A stretch of 64,000 nucleotides of DNA from Actinomycetota bacterium (GCA_016870275.1 VGBZ01000001.1:163719-227718); one strand, 5' to 3'; positions 42,839-51,201 are shown, numbered from the stretch's first letter. Notes: generated from the sequence alone by a model not told the origin. Made by a program: numbers and translations.

Positions 42839-42876
42839 GCATCGGGCCGGACCACTGATGTCCCCACGCCCGATGC
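42839..42876. promoter_or_regulatory. nested inverted repeat upstream of the FHA-like gene
   Basis: GCATCGGGC (42839-42847) and GCCCGATGC (42868-42876) are perfect reverse complements. Inside the loop GGAC (42849-42852) pairs with GTCC (42860-42863). The element lies 34 nt upstream of ATG 42805 and 88 nt before the next plus-strand gene. Operator, leader hairpin or divergent control element are all possible. Confidence 0.5.
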
Positions 42877-42964
42877 CAGTGTGACGCCCTACGGCTCCGG
42901 GCGGAACGGGTCCGTGGACCCGCTGCGTCGTGCCCAGGGTGCGCCGGTGCGGCAATCTGTCGAG

Positions 42965-43267
42965 GTGGATGGCGACAACGGACGAGCTGGATCCGACACC
43001 ACGGGCGGATCCACCGACCCGGTGCTCGTGCGCCGTGCTCGGATCCGCCACCTCAGCGATCTCGGCCAGCGGATCGGCTACGGGTGCTTCGGGCTCGGGG
43101 TCGTGTTGTTCGTCGTGGCGTTCATCCTGCAGTTCCCCGCCCCGATGGTGGTGTCGATCGTCGCAGTGTTCGTCATCGGCTCGAGCGTCCTGCTGCCGGG
43201 CATCATCTTCGGCTACGCCGCCAAAGCCGCCGACGCAGAGGATCGCGGCGAGAAGTTCGGCTACTGA
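42965..43267 (+). CDS. small two-helix membrane protein
   Basis: A 100-residue protein of unknown function. After a polar N-terminus (about 35 residues) comes a conserved-looking DPVLVRRARIRHLSDLGQRIGYG stretch, then two membrane helices (FGLGVVLFVVAFILQF and VVSIVAVFVIGSSVLLPGIIFGYA) and a charged tail KAADAEDRGEKFGY. Similar small proteins occur in related actinobacteria, as far as I recall. The start is uncertain; GTG 42947 is also possible. Confidence 0.65.
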   Translation: MDGDNGRAGSDTTGGSTDPVLVRRARIRHLSDLGQRIGYGCFGLGVVLFVVAFILQFPAPMVVSIVAVFVIGSSVLLPGIIFGYAAKAADAEDRGEKFGY

Positions 43268-43279
43268 CGCACGGCCTGA

Positions 43280-44314
43280 TCAACGGTCCCAGAGCTCAGA
43301 GACCACACGCCACACCGGCTCGGTCGGTGCGCCGGGATCCACCGGACCGGTGACGCCGCAGGGCGGCATGGGCACGAGGTCCGCCACGGCGACCCGCACC
43401 GTCCCGGAGCCCAGCGGACCGTCGACCCGGACCGTCACCGGCGGCGCTCCCGGTTCGGCCGGGACAGGGCCGTCGACCTCGACCCGACGTTCCGAGTCAA
43501 CCCACCCCCATCCGAATTCGGCCCATGCGGCGCGATCAGCGACCTGCGCCGGACCCGACGGGAGCGAGGAGACACCCCGGCACGCCGCCAGGAGATCCGT
43601 CGACGGCGCCGGCACGGGTCGCTGCTCGGCCACGGCCGCTGCCCGAGCGGTGAGCTCACAGGCGAGCGGCGGCGTGAGGTGCGCCCACGCCAGTCCGTCG
43701 GGGAAGGTGATGCCCGTCGGGGCGAACCGATGACCGCCGGTGTGCGAACAGCGCCACATCTCCACCGGCCGACCGCTCCCGGGTGGACCAGCCGGCTGGT
43801 CGAGAAAGGCCAGGTCATCGAACAACGTCGTGCCCCGCGCGCCACAGCAGACGTCGCGACGGCCGTGGGTGCACAGGTGCAGCGCCGGGGGCGCCTCGGA
43901 GGCGCCGCTGCTCCGGGCTCCGTCGACCAGCGACCGGATCAGTTCCGGCACCTCGTCGTGATGGGACGTCGACCAGCGGCGGGAGCGGTACGGGCCACCG
44001 CCCGGCCCCGTCCGCTCCCACACCGTCACGCTCGTGGGTGTGGCCTCCGAGGCGCTCGCACCAACCGGGCCCCGGGCCGTCACGACCACCGGACGCCAGC
44101 GCCGCCCGTCGGCACCCTCGCAGTACGCCCCGGTCCAGCCGAGTTCCCTGAACGGCCAGCACTCGCTGGCGTCTCGAGCCCACGGCAACGGTGACTCGAC
44201 CACCACGAAGGCGTCGTAGTGGCCGGCCGTCCCGATCGCAGCGCTCCCGAGGTCCAGGCGATACGGGGCGCATCGGATTCGCTCGGGTTCATGGCGTTGT
44301 CCGGACAGGCGCAC
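43280..44314 (-). CDS. sucrase/ferredoxin-like family protein
   Basis: The 344-residue thioredoxin-fold ferredoxin-like protein has the motifs LCTHGRRDVCCGARG and WRCSHTGGHRFAPTGITFPDG, whose Cys and His residues match the 2Fe-2S ligands of thioredoxin-like ferredoxins. The family's physiological role is poorly known. GTG 44314 gives a 6 nt gap to the TACGGT box; GTG 44317 is equally open. It is divergent from the TetR gene. Confidence 0.82.
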   Translation of the reverse strand: MRLSGQRHEPERIRCAPYRLDLGSAAIGTAGHYDAFVVVESPLPWARDASECWPFRELGWTGAYCEGADGRRWRPVVVTARGPVGASASEATPTSVTVWERTGPGGGPYRSRRWSTSHHDEVPELIRSLVDGARSSGASEAPPALHLCTHGRRDVCCGARGTTLFDDLAFLDQPAGPPGSGRPVEMWRCSHTGGHRFAPTGITFPDGLAWAHLTPPLACELTARAAAVAEQRPVPAPSTDLLAACRGVSSLPSGPAQVADRAAWAEFGWGWVDSERRVEVDGPVPAEPGAPPVTVRVDGPLGSGTVRVAVADLVPMPPCGVTGPVDPGAPTEPVWRVVSELWDR

Positions 44315-44320
44315 CACAGA

Positions 44321-44367
44321 ACCGTACCGGCGCCGAAATGGGGCCGAGCAGCCGACTCCGGTACGGT
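44321..44367. promoter_or_regulatory. symmetric divergent promoter with a perfect 10 bp inverted repeat
   Basis: ACCGTACCGG (44321-44330) and CCGGTACGGT (44358-44367) are exact reverse complements. Each contains a TACGGT -10 box, 6 nt before GTG 44314 on the minus strand and 6 nt before ATG 44374 on the plus strand. The arms are good operator candidates for the adjacent TetR-family protein. Confidence 0.6.
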
Positions 44368-44373
44368 GGGACC

Positions 44374-44988
44374 ATGAGCGACGAGGTCACCCGGTCCGGA
44401 CGACTCCCGGCAGCCGAGCGGCGCACCCAGTTGATCCAGGTCGCAACGCGCGTGTTCGCTCGCGACGGGTTCACAGCCACGTCCATGAACGACGTGGCCG
44501 AGGCTGCGGGAGTGACCAAGCCGGTCCTCTACCAGCACTTCGCCTCGAAGCGGGACCTGTTCGTCGAGCTGCTCACCGAGATCGGCGCCGAACTGCAGGA
44601 CACGATCGCCAAGGCGACCGCCGATGCCACCGGGCCTCGCCAACAGATCGAACAGGGCTTCCGTGCGTACTTCCGATACGTCGACGAGCATCCCGATTCA
44701 TATCGGGTGCTGTTCGGCTCGGGATCGCGCCGCGACCCGGAGTTTGCGTCGTTCACCCGGGCCGTGGAGGACTCGATCGCCGCATTGATCGCCGAGTTGA
44801 TCCTCGTCGACGGCGAACCGGTCGCCGATCGCGACGTGCTCGCCCACGGGATCGTCGGCATGACCGAGTCCGCGTCTCGCCACTGGCTCGCTCACGACCG
44901 GACGCCCGATGTCGACTCGCTCGCCTCACAGCTCGCCCGACTGGCGTGGTCGGGTATGCGCGGCCTCGACCGGGGAGCGCCGGGGTGA
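44374..44988 (+). CDS. TetR-family transcriptional regulator
   Basis: The 204-residue protein has the TetR helix-turn-helix (AAERRTQLIQVATRVFARDGFTATSMNDVAEAAGVTKPVLYQHFASKRDLF, residues about 13-62) and a helical ligand/dimer domain. ATG 44374 fits a leaderless start. The stop overlaps the pyrophosphatase GTG (GTGA), so the two genes are coupled. It probably represses the divergent sucrase/ferredoxin-like gene and itself. Confidence 0.93.
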   Translation: MSDEVTRSGRLPAAERRTQLIQVATRVFARDGFTATSMNDVAEAAGVTKPVLYQHFASKRDLFVELLTEIGAELQDTIAKATADATGPRQQIEQGFRAYFRYVDEHPDSYRVLFGSGSRRDPEFASFTRAVEDSIAALIAELILVDGEPVADRDVLAHGIVGMTESASRHWLAHDRTPDVDSLASQLARLAWSGMRGLDRGAPG

Positions 44989-45476
44989 GCACCGAGGACT
45001 GGTACGAGGTGGTCGTCGAGATCCCGCAGGGCACTCGGAACAAGTACGAGATCGCCTACGACTCCGGCGAGATCTGGCTCGACCGTCATCTCTTCAACGC
45101 CACTGTGTACCCGGCGGAGTACGGGTTCTTCCCGAACACGCTCGCCGAGGACGGTGATCCGCTCGATGCGCTCGTCCTGCTCGGCGAACCGACGTTCCCG
45201 GGCTGCCACCTCCGGGCCCGACCGGTGGCGCAACTCGAGATGACCGACGAGGCCGGTCGCGACGTGAAGGTGCTCTGCGTCCCAGCCGGCGACCTTCGAT
45301 GGGACCACTTGTCCGACGTCGACGACGTCCCGGACTATCTCCTCGCCGAGATCAAGCACTTCTTCACCATCTACAAGGACCTCGAACCGGGGAAGGGCTC
45401 GGAGATCGGCGACTGGACCGGCGCCGACACGGCACTGGCGAGCATCGCCGAGGCCCGCGCCCGGTTCCCCGGCTGA
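44985..45476 (+). CDS. ppa: inorganic pyrophosphatase
   Basis: The 163-residue family I enzyme hydrolyses PPi. It has EIPQGTRNKYE (about 11-21), YPAEYGFFPNTLAEDGDPLDALVL with the D-G-D-P-L-D signature, and VKVLCVP with IKHFFTIYKDLE. Mg2+-binding Asp residues are intact. The GTG start at 44985 overlaps the TetR stop, an unusual partner for a housekeeping gene. Confidence 0.95.
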   Translation: MSTEDWYEVVVEIPQGTRNKYEIAYDSGEIWLDRHLFNATVYPAEYGFFPNTLAEDGDPLDALVLLGEPTFPGCHLRARPVAQLEMTDEAGRDVKVLCVPAGDLRWDHLSDVDDVPDYLLAEIKHFFTIYKDLEPGKGSEIGDWTGADTALASIAEARARFPG

Positions 45477-45580
45477 TCCGGCACCGATCCTCCGGTCCCG
45501 CTTCTCCCGGTCACCACTCGCTAACGTTTTCGGTACCGGGCTGTCCGGTCGTGCCCCAACGGCACGAAAGAGGAGGAATC

Positions 45581-46009
45581 ATGAACACACTCGTCCAACT
45601 CCTCGGCCAGGAGGGCGGGGAGTCCGGCGGAGCGTTCGCCGCTCTCGGAGCCTTCTGGTTCATCTCGCTGGCGTTTCTGGTCCTGACGCTCATCGGCTAC
45701 TGGAAGGTCTTCACCAAGATCGGCCTGCCCGGCTGGATGGGCATCATTCCCTTCGTCAACATCTACATGCTGTTCAAGGCCCGGGGGCAGCGTGAACCGG
45801 TCGTGTTCCTTCTTCTCTGCCTGATCCCGTGCATCCAGATCATCGGACTCTGGTTCCTCGCCAACGACACCGCCGAACTCTTCGACAAGGAACTCGGCTG
45901 GAAGATCTTCCTGTTCATCTTCCCGGGCATCGCCCACCTGATCCTGGGCTTCGGCAGCTCGCAGGCCGACCCTTCCAAGGTCGCTCCCGGGGTCGGGCTC
46001 AACGCCTGA
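45581..46009 (+). CDS. DUF5684-like small membrane protein
   Basis: The 142-residue protein has four hydrophobic segments: FWFISLAFLVLTLIGYWKVF, then WMGIIPFVNIYMLFKARG, VVFLLLCLIPCIQIIGLWFL and IFLFIFPGIAHLILGFG. The GLPGWMGIIPFVNIY stretch is typical of a family found near signal peptidases. Function unknown. ATG 45581 has AGGAGG. A TAACGT box at 45522-45527 may be its -10. It ends 3 bases from the convergent BrkB gene. Confidence 0.75.
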   Translation: MNTLVQLLGQEGGESGGAFAALGAFWFISLAFLVLTLIGYWKVFTKIGLPGWMGIIPFVNIYMLFKARGQREPVVFLLLCLIPCIQIIGLWFLANDTAELFDKELGWKIFLFIFPGIAHLILGFGSSQADPSKVAPGVGLNA

Positions 46010-46012
46010 TCG

Positions 46013-47065
46013 TCATCCGTCCGCCGGTTGGCGGGGCACTGCGATAGTGATGTCGGTGCCCCGCACCCGGACCTCCCGCTCGGAGGCCGCAGCGAACGCC
46101 ACCTGGTCCTCGTCGGTGAGGTTCCGGCCGGTGAGGCTCCGGGGCCATCTCCGGTCGAACAGCACCGAGGAGAGCTCGAGGCCGTAGAGGTAGAGCATCC
46201 CGAGCAGGTAGGTCCACGACAGCAGCCCGAAGAACACCACGAACACTCCGTAAGTCTCCGAGCTGCGGACGATGAACCGGTCGACGTACCAGACCCCGAG
46301 CAACTGCAACGCGAGCCAGGACGCACCGACGAAGAGCGCTCCGGGGAGCAACCACAGCACGGGAACCCGCCGCGAGCACAGCGTGACGTGCAGACCGATG
46401 GCACAGAGCGATCCGGCGAACAGGGGCGCAACGACCATCGCTGCGGTCCCGACTCCCTCGGGCGCCCAGCGGAACGCCCACGCCCGTGAACCGGAAAGCA
46501 CGAGGCAGCAGATGATGATCGCAGCTGCAGGGAGCGAGCGCAGTCGCCGGATGATCCAGTTGGGTCGGTCGAACACCGGAATCCCCCAGACCGTGTTCAG
46601 GGACTCCTGGATCATCTCCAACAGGCCGAGGCCGGCCCACAGTGACACGAGCGACGACACGACGATCACCGCCCAGCTCCCGCCCAGGTCGGCCGCCCCC
46701 GTCCTGATCTGGGGACCGATGATCGGGATGGAGGCGAGCGTCGAGTCGACCAGATCGGCCTGCAGCCCGGGGTTGTCCCGGAGCACGAGCCCCATCACGT
46801 TCACGAACACCAACAACAGCGGGAACAGCGCAAAGAAGCCGCGATAGGTGAGGAGCATGGCGAGCTGGCCGCCACGGTCCTCACCGAACTTCTTGAGTAC
46901 GCCGTGCAGCACTGCGAGCAACGGGACGCGTCGTTGGACGGCGTCGATACGGTCCGAGACACGATCGACGGTCCAACCGATCCAGCCGACTGGATTGGTG
47001 GGTCGTTCCCGCTCAGCCGCTGCCCCGTCCGTTGCCGGATCGACAGGTCGCTGGTCGATGCTCAC
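46013..47065 (-). CDS. YihY/BrkB-family inner-membrane protein
   Basis: The 350-residue protein has about six membrane segments and the family pattern: GGQLAMLLTYRGFFALFPLLLVF, SLWAGLGLLEMIQESLNTVWG, and the later TYGVFVVFFGLLSWTYLLGMLYLYG. The role of the family (formerly called RNase BN) is unsettled. GTG 47065 lies 8 nt from a TAGCGT box; the longer frame upstream runs into the sigma-factor gene. Confidence 0.85.
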   Translation of the reverse strand: MSIDQRPVDPATDGAAAERERPTNPVGWIGWTVDRVSDRIDAVQRRVPLLAVLHGVLKKFGEDRGGQLAMLLTYRGFFALFPLLLVFVNVMGLVLRDNPGLQADLVDSTLASIPIIGPQIRTGAADLGGSWAVIVVSSLVSLWAGLGLLEMIQESLNTVWGIPVFDRPNWIIRRLRSLPAAAIIICCLVLSGSRAWAFRWAPEGVGTAAMVVAPLFAGSLCAIGLHVTLCSRRVPVLWLLPGALFVGASWLALQLLGVWYVDRFIVRSSETYGVFVVFFGLLSWTYLLGMLYLYGLELSSVLFDRRWPRSLTGRNLTDEDQVAFAAASEREVRVRGTDITIAVPRQPADG

Positions 47066-47073
47066 GACGTTCG

Positions 47074-47079
47074 ACGCTA
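47074..47079 (-). promoter_or_regulatory. TAGCGT box of the BrkB-family gene
   Basis: TAGCGT on the minus strand ends 8 nt before GTG 47065 with no ribosome-binding site between. Confidence 0.45.
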
Positions 47080-47154
47080 CCGCGCCACCAAATCTCAAGG
47101 GGTCCACGTCCGGTGCCGACACCGCACTGGCGACCGGCGTGAGGAGGAGCGGCC

Positions 47155-47892
47155 GTGGAAATCGAACGTTTGGAACTCGTCGAACAGCACGTGAGGCTCG
47201 TCGAGCAGGTCGTCCACCAGCTCGCCGGCACACTCCCCGATCACGTCGACCGATCCGAACTGCTCGCCGCCGGTCGGCTGGGCCTGGTCGAAGCCGCTGA
47301 GCGGTTCGACTTCGACCAGCCGGTCCCGTTCGCCTCGTTCGCCTCGACCCGAATCCGCGGCGCCGCCCTCGACGCGATCCGCGAGTCCGACTGGACTCCC
47401 CGCCGCACCCGGGCGCTCGCCCGGCAGGTCGAGCTCACACGACAGGACCTGCGGACCATCAACGGCTCGGAACCGACCGACGATCAGATCGCCGAGGCGC
47501 TCGAGCTGCCGGCGGGAGCGCTGCGCCGGTTGCGCAACCAGATCTACCGAGGCCACGTCGGCCGCCTCGACGCCCTCCGGGGCGAACGGCCGACTGAGGA
47601 GGTGCTCGATGACCCCACTGCAGTGGACATCGAGTCGTGGCTCGTCGAGCGGGAACGGCGCAGCGACCTTCGACAGGCGATCGCCTCGCTCGACGAACGG
47701 CTCCGAGTGGTGGTCACCGCTCTCTACCTCGAGGGTCGAACCAACGACGACGTCGCCACGCTGCTCGGGGTGAGTCGCTCCCGTGTCTCGCAACTCCGTG
47801 CCGCAGCGCTCGGCGCACTCCGGCACCTGCTCGAGGCCACGGACCCCGGTGAGCGGAACCCGGGATCGGTTCCGGCGTCGACCCGGGCGTGA
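47155..47892 (+). CDS. FliA/WhiG-type alternative sigma factor
   Basis: The 245-residue sigma-70-family protein has region 2 (SELLAAGRLGLVEAAERFDFDQPVPFASFASTRIRGAALDAIRESDW), region 3 (PTDDQIAEALELPAGALRRLRNQ) and region 4 with a helix-turn-helix (DDVATLLGVSRSRVSQLRAAAL). This is the compact group 3 form. GTG 47155 has GAGGAGG 7 nt upstream, unlike the leaderless neighbours. No anti-sigma gene is next to it, and no flagellar gene is in the window. Confidence 0.88.
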   Translation: MEIERLELVEQHVRLVEQVVHQLAGTLPDHVDRSELLAAGRLGLVEAAERFDFDQPVPFASFASTRIRGAALDAIRESDWTPRRTRALARQVELTRQDLRTINGSEPTDDQIAEALELPAGALRRLRNQIYRGHVGRLDALRGERPTEEVLDDPTAVDIESWLVERERRSDLRQAIASLDERLRVVVTALYLEGRTNDDVATLLGVSRSRVSQLRAAALGALRHLLEATDPGERNPGSVPASTRA

Positions 47893-47933
47893 TCGTCGCC
47901 GACTGACCGGATTCTCGGCATCGGTGTGACCGG

Positions 47934-47939
47934 TAGCGT
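47934..47939 (+). promoter_or_regulatory. TAGCGT box of the dipeptidase gene
   Basis: TAGCGT-GACGTC-GTG: the box ends 6 nt before GTG 47946, matching the sortase promoter (TAGCGT-GACGCC-ATG) at 12 of the first 13 bases. Confidence 0.55.
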
Positions 47940-47945
47940 GACGTC

Positions 47946-48659
47946 GTGCATCGCTCCATCGCGGAGGTCGACTACGCCGGCTACACCCACGATCCCGACG
48001 TCGTCGGTCTGACCGTTCCATCGACGGTCCCGCCGCCCGTCGGGGAGCTCGACGAGCCCGTCGACGCACCGCCGGCACCGCGGCCGGGCCCCGACGACGA
48101 GCCACTGGTGCCGCTGGAGCACCGCCGGATCCGGACCCTCGGCTGCTACTTCCTCGAGGGCTGGACCAAAGCGGCTCCCGGCACCTTCGCCCGCTCCGGG
48201 GTGGCGGATCGACTCGGCCGGGTCGCTGATCGACTCCCTGACGGCTTCGGACTGGCGATCTTCGACGCCTGGAGACCTCTCGCCCTGCAGGCCGAGCTCT
48301 TCGACGCTGCGTACGGCGACGATCGGCTGCCACCGGGGTTCATCGCCGAACCGGTCGAGGATCCCACCCGCCCACCGGCCCACCTCACCGGCGGAGCGGT
48401 CGACCTCACGCTCACGTGGCGTGGTGCGCCCCTGGCGCTCGGCACGGGGTTCGACGACTTCACCCCCGAGGCGCACTCCGCTGCATTCGAGGACCGTCCG
48501 GGGATCGTGCGGACCCTCCGGCGTTCACTCGTGGCGTCCATGCGCAGCGCCGACTTCATCGTGCTCGACGTCGAGTGGTGGCACTTCGAGTTCGGGACCC
48601 GTCGCTGGGCGGCGATCCGGGGTCACCCCTGCCGTTACGGGCCAGCACAGCCTCACTGA
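47946..48659 (+). CDS. VanX-like D-alanyl-D-alanine dipeptidase (M15 family)
   Basis: The 237-residue protein has the zinc-dipeptidase motifs: FDAWRPLALQAELF (Arg near 115 positions substrate), PPAHLTGGAVDLTL with zinc His and Asp, and DVEWWHFEFGTR with catalytic Glu and zinc His. No signal peptide, so it would act in the cytoplasm on D-Ala-D-Ala during peptidoglycan turnover or recycling. No vanHA genes are adjacent, so glycopeptide resistance is not implied. Confidence 0.88.
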   Translation: MHRSIAEVDYAGYTHDPDVVGLTVPSTVPPPVGELDEPVDAPPAPRPGPDDEPLVPLEHRRIRTLGCYFLEGWTKAAPGTFARSGVADRLGRVADRLPDGFGLAIFDAWRPLALQAELFDAAYGDDRLPPGFIAEPVEDPTRPPAHLTGGAVDLTLTWRGAPLALGTGFDDFTPEAHSAAFEDRPGIVRTLRRSLVASMRSADFIVLDVEWWHFEFGTRRWAAIRGHPCRYGPAQPH

Positions 48660-48705
48660 GGGCTGAGGCGGTGTCACGTGCCGGCGGGTCCTGGCTCGAC
48701 ACGAC

Positions 48706-49010
48706 ATGGAGGCCTCGAGCAGTCCCCTCACAGCGTCCTACTCACCTGGGTTCACCAACACCGCCTCGCTGTCGAGCGGACTGCACCACGCCCGACCCGG
48801 ATCGGGCGAGGGCTACTGCACCGTCAACGGCCTCGCCGTTGCGGTTCGCGCCGCCCTTGCCCGAGGCGCCGGCCGGGTACTGGTCCTCTACAACGCGGGA
48901 GTGGATCCGCACGAGGACGCCGGTGGGTCACGAGGCATCACCAGCGTCACGATCGAGCAACGAGAACGACTCGTGTACGACTGGGCCGCTGCGGCCGTCA
49001 ACTGCGGGGC
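48706..49010 (+). pseudogene. internally deleted histone-deacetylase/AcuC-like remnant
   Basis: The frame starting at ATG 48706 contains SGLHHARPGSGEGYCTVNG, the HDAC-family catalytic His-His and Phe/Tyr-C-x-x-N block, followed by VAVRAALARGAGRVLVL. It then jumps to YNAGVDPHEDAGGSRGIT and ERERLVYDWA-like sequence normally found over 100 residues later. The metal-binding D-x-H block and the N-terminal third are missing. The 3' end overlaps the convergent dioxygenase gene, whose stop is at 48998. Stretch 48660-48705 shows nothing else. Confidence 0.65.
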
Positions 49011-49885
49011 CAGGCCAGCGGACACCACGGCTCCCCCACGGGGTCACCGTCGGCGACCTCGTCGAGTCCGGGGCGGCCGGGCAGGCCGGGCTTGTGCAGG
49101 TACCGGACGTCGTCGCCGGTGTAGCGGACGGACACGGCGCGACGTCGCCGGTCCGAGCGGTTCGGCGGCGCACCGTGCAGCGTCCGGGCGTGGTGGACCG
49201 TGACGTCACCGGGTTCCACGTCGAAGGTGACGAGTCGTTCCGCCAGCGCCGGCGTGCCCAACACATCCGGAACCACCTCACCAAGGGTTCCGGGGATCGG
49301 CTCAGGCGTCACGAACAGGTTCGGCCGGTACTCCACGTCGCCGAGGTGGGATCCCCGCACCCACTGCACCATCCCGGACTCAGCAGTCGCCGGGTCGAGC
49401 GGAACCCACGTCGTACACACCTGCTGACCACTCAGGTGGAAGTAGCCGTCGTCGGAGTGGAAGTAGGTCGGGAAAGGCGAGCCGGGCTCCTTGACCAGCA
49501 CGCTGTCCTCCCACAGGTGGACCCGTTCGCTTCCGAGCAACGCCGCCACGAGCGGTGCGAGTGGCGAGCGGAGCGAGAACGCCTCCAACACGGCGTCACT
49601 GCGCCAGTGATCGACCCCGCCGGCGAACGCCGGAGTGTCGGGAGCAGCACCGACCATCGGGCCGAGGTCGACGGCCTCACCGGAGCCGACCACCCGGTCG
49701 ACTGGACCACTCAGCACCTCGATCCACTCCTCCGGCAGCACACCACGCAGCAGCACCACACCGTCGGAGCGGAACGTTGCGATCTCGTCGTCGGTCGCCG
49801 GCCGATTCGGCAGTCCGGGCAGATCGGCAATGAGCGCGTCGAGTTCGGCATCGGCGGTTCGGACGCTCCTCGGTGCTGGGTCCAT
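48998..49885 (-). CDS. phytanoyl-CoA dioxygenase (PhyH) family protein
   Basis: The 295-residue Fe(II)/2-oxoglutarate-dependent oxygenase has the HxD iron ligands in YFHSDDGYF (about 140-148), the distal His in VTVHHARTLHGAPPNRS and the 2-oxoglutarate-binding Arg in RRRAVSVRYTGDD. The substrate is unknown; relatives hydroxylate lipids or small natural products. ATG 49885 has a GAGGAGG site 11 nt upstream. Confidence 0.88.
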   Translation of the reverse strand: MDPAPRSVRTADAELDALIADLPGLPNRPATDDEIATFRSDGVVLLRGVLPEEWIEVLSGPVDRVVGSGEAVDLGPMVGAAPDTPAFAGGVDHWRSDAVLEAFSLRSPLAPLVAALLGSERVHLWEDSVLVKEPGSPFPTYFHSDDGYFHLSGQQVCTTWVPLDPATAESGMVQWVRGSHLGDVEYRPNLFVTPEPIPGTLGEVVPDVLGTPALAERLVTFDVEPGDVTVHHARTLHGAPPNRSDRRRRAVSVRYTGDDVRYLHKPGLPGRPGLDEVADGDPVGEPWCPLAWPRS

Positions 49886-49927
49886 GCGGGGATCGCCTCC
49901 TCTCTGCTAGGTCAGCTCTCTGGTGTA

Positions 49928-51154
49928 TCAGGTCCGCCGTTCCAGCACTGTGAGATCCGGGTCGGATCCGGTCGCCGGGTCGAGTACGGCGTCGAACTCG
50001 CTGCGGCCCTGCAGTTGGGAGAACAGGAACCCGGTGACGAGCCGGCGGGTGAGTTGGTGGGCCCGGTCGATGGGGAGCAGGTCGGGCCCGCACCCCTGCT
50101 CGGCGTAGTTGTCGATTGCGGCGATGAGCGCCGGCAGCACATCCGGTCGACTCCGGGCCAGCTGCTGGTAGCCGCACACATCGGTGAAACTCTGGTGGCC
50201 TGCCGCCCGCAGGTCGGCGCGCACGAGCGGCCGGGCGGCGACGAGCGTCGCCGGGCGGTCGGTGTTGGGATCCACCGGGGTGGTCACGTCGGACGTGCCC
50301 GAGACGAGGAGCGTCGGTGTGTCGATCGACGACAGCAGGTTCTCCGGCAGCGTCTCGGAGTACGGCGCGAGCGCCACGATGGCATCGAGGCCGGTGAACG
50401 CCTCCTCGGGTCCGCGAGCCGACCCGGCCAACAACGCCGTGAGTCCGCCGAAGCTGTGTCCCGTCACTGCGATCCGCTCGGCGTCGACACTCGGGGTCAG
50501 GTCCTCGAACCCGACAGCGCCGGAGGTGGCTGCGCCGATCACCGCAGCGACGTCGACCGGCCGGTCCTGAGCGACCTGCACCTGCGGTTCGTCGGTTCCG
50601 GTGAACTCGTCGATCGCCGTGTTGCCCACGTGGTCCGGCGCCACGACGACGAATCCGTGACTCGCGAGGTGCTCGGTCAGGAACCCCGAGACGTAGCGCA
50701 GGCCGCCGCTGCCGTGGGAGTAGACCACGAGCGGGAACGGACCAGGTGCGGGTGCGGCCCCGACGACGGCATCGATGGTGGGGACCTCGAGCCCGGGGAA
50801 CGTGTAGGTCGCCGGGGTCGCCCCGGGCGCCGAGCCCGGCTCGACCGGATACCAGACCTCGACGGGGAGGAGTCGATCCCGTGCGCCGAGCACCTCCACG
50901 GTTCGGACCCCCACCTCGTAGGGGCCCCGGGCCTCGAGCGTCGCTGCGAGTTGGGCCACGCTCGGCGGTTCGGTGGTCGTGGTGGCATCACCTGCGCCGG
51001 GCACACCGGCGGAGTCATCGGTCCCGCCGTCGGCGACCGGCCCCGGATCCGATGCGCTGCAGCTGGCGATCGCAGCAGCGAACAGCGCGGCGGCGAACAT
51101 CCCAGCGACACAGCCAGCGATCCGACGGGCACGACGGGTTCGGGAACCACGCAC
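49928..51154 (-). CDS. secreted alpha/beta-hydrolase lipoprotein (PAF-acetylhydrolase/dienelactone-hydrolase type)
   Basis: The 408-residue protein has an Arg-rich start, a hydrophobic core and a lipobox IASC (Cys about 32). The catalytic domain shows PLVVYSHGSGGLRY (oxyanion), the nucleophile elbow VTGHSFGGLTA, an Asp-bearing LVSGTSDVTTPVD segment and a His in AAGHQSFTD. A DVCGYQ...EQGCGPD pair may be disulfide-bonded. GTG 51154 has a TACTGT box 6 nt upstream. Confidence 0.85.
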   Translation of the reverse strand: MRGSRTRRARRIAGCVAGMFAAALFAAAIASCSASDPGPVADGGTDDSAGVPGAGDATTTTEPPSVAQLAATLEARGPYEVGVRTVEVLGARDRLLPVEVWYPVEPGSAPGATPATYTFPGLEVPTIDAVVGAAPAPGPFPLVVYSHGSGGLRYVSGFLTEHLASHGFVVVAPDHVGNTAIDEFTGTDEPQVQVAQDRPVDVAAVIGAATSGAVGFEDLTPSVDAERIAVTGHSFGGLTALLAGSARGPEEAFTGLDAIVALAPYSETLPENLLSSIDTPTLLVSGTSDVTTPVDPNTDRPATLVAARPLVRADLRAAGHQSFTDVCGYQQLARSRPDVLPALIAAIDNYAEQGCGPDLLPIDRAHQLTRRLVTGFLFSQLQGRSEFDAVLDPATGSDPDLTVLERRT

Positions 51155-51160
51155 GCCCGG

Positions 51161-51166
51161 ACAGTA
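51161..51166 (-). promoter_or_regulatory. TACTGT box of the secreted hydrolase gene
   Basis: TACTGT on the minus strand ends 6 nt before GTG 51154, again fitting TANNNT and a leaderless start. Confidence 0.45.
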
Positions 51167-51201
51167 CGACCAACGGTCGCCGGATGTGGTGAACTCTGTT
51201 C

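Noticed and set aside
47155..47892. Flagellar regulation by the FliA-type sigma factor
   Set aside because: No flagellar or chemotaxis gene is in the window; WhiG/SigF-type roles are as likely.
47946..48659. Vancomycin resistance locus
   Set aside because: Only a VanX-like dipeptidase is present, without VanH/VanA ligase or VanRS genes; recycling of D-Ala-D-Ala is the simpler reading.
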